Shown here piece by piece: positions 58,656 to 64,000 of a stretch of DNA of 64,000 bases (position 1 is the stretch's first letter; the number at the start of each line of letters is the position of its first letter). The stretch spans positions 2,170,001 to 2,234,000 of the forward strand of contig JAGVVL010000022.1 in NCBI GenBank assembly GCA_018287875.1. Reading direction: 5' to 3'. The notes beneath the pieces were generated by a model. The model searched no databases, had not been told where the DNA came from, and was given only the letters and a program-made list of their open reading frames with translations. Source of the DNA: Nigrospora sphaerica (Eukaryota; Ascomycota; Sordariomycetes; Amphisphaeriales; Apiosporaceae). The translations under genes and the position numbers were made by a program.

Positions 58656-61600
58656 CTACTGCCTCTCATCTCCTTCAACTATCGGCTTAACCTCCTCCCC
58701 GTACCGGTCCGGCCATGTTGTCGCCAGGACTGTACACACCGCTCCGTGGCACTTTTTCTGAGTCGGCGCTGGATCGAACCTGTAGGCTACCCGGTTCGTG
58801 GCGTGAAAAGGTCTAGATTTGTCGCTGGAAGCCGCCGCGCACTTCGGCAACCCTTTCCCGGTTCTGGTAACCCTCACGGCGAGCATCTACGTCACACCCC
58901 CGTACCGTGTGGCGTCTCTCAGCGCCGGGAACGTCCATCGCGAGCAGGATGGCAGAGGCGTGCCGTTGCTCCTGGCCGAGCTCACGCCTGTAGTCGCGCC
59001 ATCGTCCACCGGAACGGCACAAACCCCGATAGCGCAGGCCGCACCCTTTTCCGGTGCGTGCCGGAAATACTCAAAGGTGTTCCACAAGGTTATGTCGAGG
59101 TAAAGCCCCACCGGGCACCGCGAGATATACTCCCGATGCTGGGCTTTGTGCATACACGGGTACTGTACAGGAAGCCGTACGGGCGGCTGATTGTGTTTGG
59201 GGCTAATCAAACTGACGGAGGGTTTAAAGCTGCTAGGAAGACGGACTGGCCGCGATGTTTTTCGAGCTCGTTCCGTCCTGCAGTGTTGCTGTATAAGAAA
59301 TAGGTAAGCACCTGGGCTGGCGCTTCGCTGTCCGGGTAGCATAGGCCTATAAACAGCATGAAGTGCGGTTTTCCCCCCTTTCAGCACGAACACCTCGCTT
59401 AAAACTCCTGTTACCTGTTGTCTATATAGTGTTGGCCCAAGGACGTTCCCGAACAGTCCCCATGAACACCTGTACTAGGGAACTCCCGAACTCCAGGTGC
59501 TGGCAGGGTGTCGCTGTGGCGGGCGCGTCGATGCCCTGGGCGTCATTGTACGCGCCGCTGACTTTTAGCTGTAGTGGTCGCTACAGTATACTACTGCTAC
59601 AAAAATTTCTCTCACATATTGATGCTGGTGAATCGTTGCGTGCGTAGCATTCCTTCACCATAGAATAGCTGCATAGCGGCAGGGTGCAGACGTGAAATAC
59701 ATGATTGATGGGCACTTGAGTAAAAGGTACATTTCGGCACTTGAGCCCAAGCAGACAGACCCACCTTGCCAGCCCGGTAGTCCAATGGGCCTCCAGCTGT
59801 TGGCCCACTGGCAGCACAATGCACCTGTGTACTGGACATCTGGCAGGCAACCAGGTTCCAACCATTCGTAGGTAAGTACCTAAGATAGTGGCAGTGCCGG
59901 AAAATCAAATAGCCCGGTCCAAACATGGACTTCCCACATGGATGCAAGCCAGCCGACCGCTCCAACAACTGAACTCCATTCCACCTCACGATCCCGAACC
60001 ATCGACACATGTACCGACTCTGCCGCCGCGCCCTCTCCCTTTTCTAGTTCGCACACTGCACCGTATTTCCTATTCCGTCGTCCTCATCTCAGACGCGACC
60101 AGGCCGGGGCGATGAGAGAAACCCCGAATTCTGACCTCCTGCCGGCTCAATAATCCCGCCGCTGCCTGTCTGACTCCAACGCCCCCCGAGCCCCGCTACC
60201 TGAGCTGCATACGCAACAGGCCGGCGGCTTCCACACCGGTACCACCCGTCTGGCACCAGAGCATTCGCTTGCCAGATGTCTGGCAACGCCTTGATACGGT
60301 GCCATGGCTCATCGGGGTGCCCAACCCCCACGCCCACGGGCCAGTCGTGATGTCTGTGTTCACAGTACACGTCGGGACGCGTGTGTTGTGCACCACTGCG
60401 TCGGCAGGGGTCTTGTAAGATGCGACTTACCACGAGATGTTTTTCTTGTCTAGCATGGGCGGGCCCCTCGGGCTTCGACGTTTCTCGCACCCGCTGGTTC
60501 CTCCGTCGGAGGGCTGACTGGCCGTGGTTGATTACCGTTTACCAGCTTGCGAGACGAACCTACGGCTCTCCTGGCCCAACTAGACGCCCCCCAGCCCCAT
60601 TCTGTTGGAACCACTTGGGATCTGCTCGATCTGTTCGTTGGGAATTGGGAGGCATATAACGCTACCATGGTAACGCCAGCAGTTGGGGGGCTACACCTCC
60701 ATCTGCACCCCAGGCAACCATTTCAGCTTTGATTGCTACTGACACCAGCCTCTAATCGGGCATTTTGACGGGTTCGGGGCAAAGAAGCTGGTCGGCATAA
60801 CTTAGTCTCGCTCACCACCACCGTCGGCTCGGTTCCCAGCAGCGCTGCGCCGTCTATTAAAAAGACGCGTGTTTGCGTCTGGCCGTCGCCCACAACCGCT
60901 GGCCTAAGCTTGTTCGGCTATGGTAATGTGGCGTGGGAAACCCGGGTGCGTGCCTATGATCATTACGATGCAGGCCACGTTCGCCAGCTGCCTACACCTC
61001 ATCTCGCAATGGGAGGGCATCTGTCGCCGAAGAGCAAGGCAGGCGCGCTATCGGAAGATACTTGGTGGATGGCAACGAACATGGGGAGGCGCACATGAAT
61101 GACCCAGGACCGAGCGGGACTGACAGACTTCGCCGCCGGGGGCCACTGTGATCGGAAGATGCATCGTCGCAGCGGATGTGTTAGGTTTGGGAGGTCCACC
61201 GACACGGCTGTTGCCATGATTGCGTCGGTACAGAAGCACCATTGATTGATGGATGGGTTTGGACGACACACTGAAGCCGGATACCCAGGCACCTAGGACC
61301 TGGGGATTGAGAGATTGGGGAGGCTCCCTAGGAGTCTGGGAGCCTGGCTAAGGCCTCCTAACCAGGCCGTCCGTAGATAGCTCTCGTTGCTGCTTGACCT
61401 GCACCCGCACTTGAACCTTGAGGGAGGGGCAGCCAGTTGGATGCTCCAAGATAAGAAGCATGGGCTGCCCACCCTCGGGTTGCACACTCGGCCACGGATG
61501 CTCGCGCGCTTCCGCCGCCAGATCGCTCCGATCTGTGTGCCCGCAATTGAAGCTGCAATTGAGCGCAGGTTCGCTGTCCCTCCTAGAGGGCTGGGGAGGG

Positions 61601-62129
61601 GGGGGCTTGAAGGGGAGATCGCGGCTGCAGCCACAGTTTGCTCGCTGGTCCCGCCGGCCGGAGATACTGGAGGACCTTGGCTTGCCGAACGCCATTTGGC
61701 CAGGTCAGAGACGGACGCGACTTAGCCATCCATTCCTCGAACCGCCAAATTTCGCCCATCCAAGAAGCAGCGCCGCAGAACATCCCGCCATCTCAGACAC
61801 GCCCTCGACGCTTCGTCCCGACCGGAATACCGGAGGGCACAGAGCCAGATTCCGGCAGGAGACAGGCGGTGCCGGCAGGGCAAAGGGATCCACTAATCGC
61901 GTCAGCAGGACTGGAGAGGGAGGAGGAGGAGACCACAGGGGACGCACGGCCACTGAGCTCGCACACCCGCAGCGCACGACGCAGGAAAGACACGGCATTG
62001 GACAGCGCCCGACAGCACTGCACATCTGCACTGGCAGACCGACCGCCAGCCCGCCGGCCATCCTTGTTCAGCCCGCCAAGGTTGTACCGCGCCTGCTGGG
62101 GCCAAAAAATACCTACTGACGCCGACCAG

Positions 62130-64000
62130 ATGGCGCGGGAAGGTGACTTTGAAGGTCCGTCCTGGGCCAGGCGGCAGCAGCACCAGCAGCAGTCCCAGCA
62201 CCGCTACCTCCAGTTCCAGCACCGGGACTACGACGCTTTTGACGCCGCGACGCCGCCTCAATATCAGCACCCCCACGACGGCCATCGTTACCACGACCTC
62301 CCCCATCATCGCTTCTCTCCTCACCACGAGTCATCGCGTCCTCCGCCCTCGCCGTTGCGCCCCACTGGCCATTCCCGTCCGCCCGTCGACGAGCTGCGTG
62401 CTCCTCGCCATGTTGCGATGAAACGCGACCAGAGCAGCCACGGTGACGACCACGACGTCAGAGACCGACCGAGGCCAGACCGCGAGCCCCCGCGAGCCCC
62501 CGCTGGTGGCTCCCATCGCGCCCGGTCAAGGTCCCTATCACCCTACTCCCGGCGAGCGCAGGCTTTCCGAGAGCGAGGCTACGCACGCGACGAGCCGCCT
62601 CCTCCCCCGCCGCCCGACGACAGATACGACAGGCACCGCGATGACTACCGAGCCCGCTATCGGAGCCCCGACCGTGGTCGAGGCGACGAGGACTTCCCCG
62701 CCTCGAAGCGAGCTAAAAAGAGATCCAGACGCGACCGTAGCCGCCAACGTGATAGACGACGACCCAAAAAGCCCGGCCAGCACTACCCCCCCGAACCTGA
62801 GGATTTTGACCGCCATCCCTCACGAGACCGAAGCCGGTCTCCTCTTCATCCGCCCAGCGAGCCTGATTTGGAGCGAGGAGGGCCCTCGTCCTCGGGAGCC
62901 CACCGCATACCCCCCTTGCATCCAAGGGACCGCAGCCTCTCGCCACGGCCGGGCTCACCAAGGTCCTCTTTCTCCCGCAACCTTTCCCCTCTACCTCATC
63001 GAACTCATCCGGAAGCATCAGAAGGTAGTTCCTACTCTCGGCGGCCCTCCCCCGGGTTTGACCGTTCCCGGCACAGCGTAGATGACAGGGACTACGGTGT
63101 CATACCGACAGGCCCGGCCGCCTCCCGCAAGAAGGCCAAACGTCGCGACGAACGCCTCGCCAAGCGGGGAGGCGGCGGGACAGGCGGCGGCGGCCTCGGC
63201 TTCAGCGGACCCCCATCGTCAGGCGCGAACAGCGTCGAGGTGGGCATGTCACGGCGAAATGACCACCGAGGATCCCATCCGTCATCTGCCTTTCCATCCC
63301 GACACGCCAACGACACTCGCTACAACCATTCCCCGCCCCACTTGGGTTCAGGCTCTTCGCATCAGGGATCACCAGTCTCCCACACATCCAATACTGGTCA
63401 GCGACACTTTTCGCCCACCACCCGCAACCCACCACCGCCGCCAAAAGATTCCCACGGCGACCAGCGACAGGCGTCCCCGCAGCCTCCCTCGGGCCCTTCA
63501 CAAGGCCGAGGCTTTTCTCGAGGCGGTTTCCGTGGCAGCAGTTTCAGCTCGACCCGGGGCGATGCACGGGGGGAAAGCGGCAGTGCCAATGGAAACTTCC
63601 AGACGGCTCCATTCAATCCACCGACTGGCCCAGCGGCCACGCGTGGGCTCGCGAGTCATTCCCGCAACAGTACACCGCAGCATGATGGCTCCCGTTACGA
63701 AGACTCGGTTCACTCTGAGGCAGCACGCGACCAGCGTGATGCTGACGACGAGGGCGACAACGCCTTGGAGCGCAGACAGGATGTGCCAGGTGACCGTTCG
63801 CCGCAGTCGATGCCAAGAGGCAACGATGAACAACAGCAGGAGCACCAGCAGCAACCACCGCCACCGTCCTCGCCATCACAGGCTCACCTGGCAGGACCGG
63901 CGGCAGCAGCAGCACCCCCTTCGGGCCCCAAATTCAGCTTCGCCTTTAATAAAACGTCGAAGGCGCCCGTGGCAGCCCCGAAACCCGAAATCTCGCAAAA
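62130..64000 (+). CDS. CTK1: Probable CTD kinase catalytic subunit (CTK1-like), N-terminal region only
   Basis: An uninterrupted frame from the ATG at 62130 to the window edge (623 codons), so the gene is cut off before any kinase domain. What is visible is disordered: Gln/His-rich at first, then Arg/Asp/Ser-rich with RS-like repeats (RSRSLSPYSRR, KRAKKRSRRDRSRQRDRRR), a Gly/Arg stretch (GRGFSRGGFRGSSFSSTRG), a Gln/Pro/Ala-rich stretch, and finally GPKFSFAFNKTSKAP and APKPEISQ. Filamentous-fungal Ctk1 homologues have just such an RS-rich N-terminus leading through a 'K-F-S-F-A-F-K ... KPEISQ' block to the CDK-type domain that phosphorylates Ser2 of the RNA polymerase II CTD. That last block is my main reason. 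Other RS-rich nuclear proteins remain possible. Confidence 0.55.
   Translation, partial: MAREGDFEGPSWARRQQHQQQSQHRYLQFQHRDYDAFDAATPPQYQHPHDGHRYHDLPHHRFSPHHESSRPPPSPLRPTGHSRPPVDELRAPRHVAMKRDQSSHGDDHDVRDRPRPDREPPRAPAGGSHRARSRSLSPYSRRAQAFRERGYARDEPPPPPPPDDRYDRHRDDYRARYRSPDRGRGDEDFPASKRAKKRSRRDRSRQRDRRRPKKPGQHYPPEPEDFDRHPSRDRSRSPLHPPSEPDLERGGPSSSGAHRIPPLHPRDRSLSPRPGSPRSSFSRNLSPLPHRTHPEASEGSSYSRRPSPGFDRSRHSVDDRDYGVIPTGPAASRKKAKRRDERLAKRGGGGTGGGGLGFSGPPSSGANSVEVGMSRRNDHRGSHPSSAFPSRHANDTRYNHSPPHLGSGSSHQGSPVSHTSNTGQRHFSPTTRNPPPPPKDSHGDQRQASPQPPSGPSQGRGFSRGGFRGSSFSSTRGDARGESGSANGNFQTAPFNPPTGPAATRGLASHSRNSTPQHDGSRYEDSVHSEAARDQRDADDEGDNALERRQDVPGDRSPQSMPRGNDEQQQEHQQQPPPPSSPSQAHLAGPAAAAAPPSGPKFSFAFNKTSKAPVAAPKPEISQ

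Larger units (their letters stand above)
54662..62129. other. Gene-poor divergent region, about 7.5 kb
   Basis: Between the 7-TM gene (-) and the CTK1-like gene (+). Apart from the upstream ORF at 54685-54738 and the RPB1 relic at 58410-58655, I see no gene. The stretch 58.1-60.0 kb looks less GC-rich than the flanks and has TATA/ATAT-type words, which might mark an old repeat or inserted DNA. C runs occur at 57280-57295 and 57460-57470. Open frames such as 58644-59303 (+) and 58887-59393 (-) carry no motif I recognise. Confidence 0.5.

Noticed and set aside
58644..59303. 219-codon plus-strand frame and its minus-strand counterpart near the RPB1 relic, considered as a transposon or RPB1 extension
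   Set aside because: I tried reading both strands for reverse transcriptase, transposase and further Rpb1 motifs and found none.

Overview
The window reads as nuclear DNA of a filamentous ascomycete (Pezizomycotina, most likely Sordariomycetes). The genes are GC-rich and carry short introns of about 50-80 nt with GT-AG ends and CTAAC/CTGAC branch points. Intergenic spaces are long and full of microsatellites and TAGGTACCTA-like words. The products (a Cdc12-type septin, a BCS1-like AAA protein, an NDT80-like regulator, a DUF2011 protein) fit this group. No bacterial operon, CRISPR array, rRNA or convincing tRNA was seen.

Layout: (1) 1-0.6 kb, fragment of a 2EXR/F-box-like protein (-). (2) 4.0-6.6 kb, glycogenin (+). 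(3) 7.9-11.7 kb, USP7/Ubp15-type deubiquitinase (-). (4) 15.5-17.0 kb, mitochondrial PDH/BCKDH-type protein kinase (+). (5) 17.65-19.1 kb, septin CDC12 (-). (6) 20.4-23.2 kb, PWP2/UTP1 ribosome-biogenesis factor (+). (7) 25.4-27.2 kb, BCS1-like AAA ATPase (+). (8) 28.25-29.4 kb, polytopic membrane protein of unknown function (+). (9) 30.76-31.7 kb, DUF2011 protein (-). (10) 34.35-36.5 kb, NDT80/PhoG-domain transcription factor (-), preceded by a gene-free stretch of about 10.6 kb. (11) 47.05-49.15 kb, RWD-RBR E3 ubiquitin ligase, ITT1-like (-). (12) 50.5-51.3 kb, dolichyl-diphosphate phosphatase CAX4 (+). (13) 52.56-54.66 kb, seven-TM protein with a long Ser/Pro-rich tail (-). (14) a 7.5-kb gene-poor stretch holding a decayed RNA polymerase II largest-subunit (RPB1) fragment near 58.5 kb. 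(15) 62.13 kb to the right edge, the N-terminal part of a probable CTK1 CTD kinase (+).

The genes are ordinary, unlinked housekeeping and regulatory functions: glycogen priming, ubiquitin metabolism, mitochondrial regulation, cytokinesis, ribosome assembly, N-glycosylation and transcription. They do not form a pathway cluster. Exon structures were rebuilt by hand from reading frame, splice signals and family conservation. Apart from the right-edge gene and the left-edge fragment, every spliced model keeps a consistent frame through to its stop.

The most interesting points are: an 81-nt in-frame, stop-containing optional intron near the glycogenin C-terminus; the RPB1 relic broken by three apparent single-base losses; the uncharacterised 7-TM protein with an upstream ORF; and the 10.6-kb empty leader of the NDT80-like gene. 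I found no convincing new multi-gene system.
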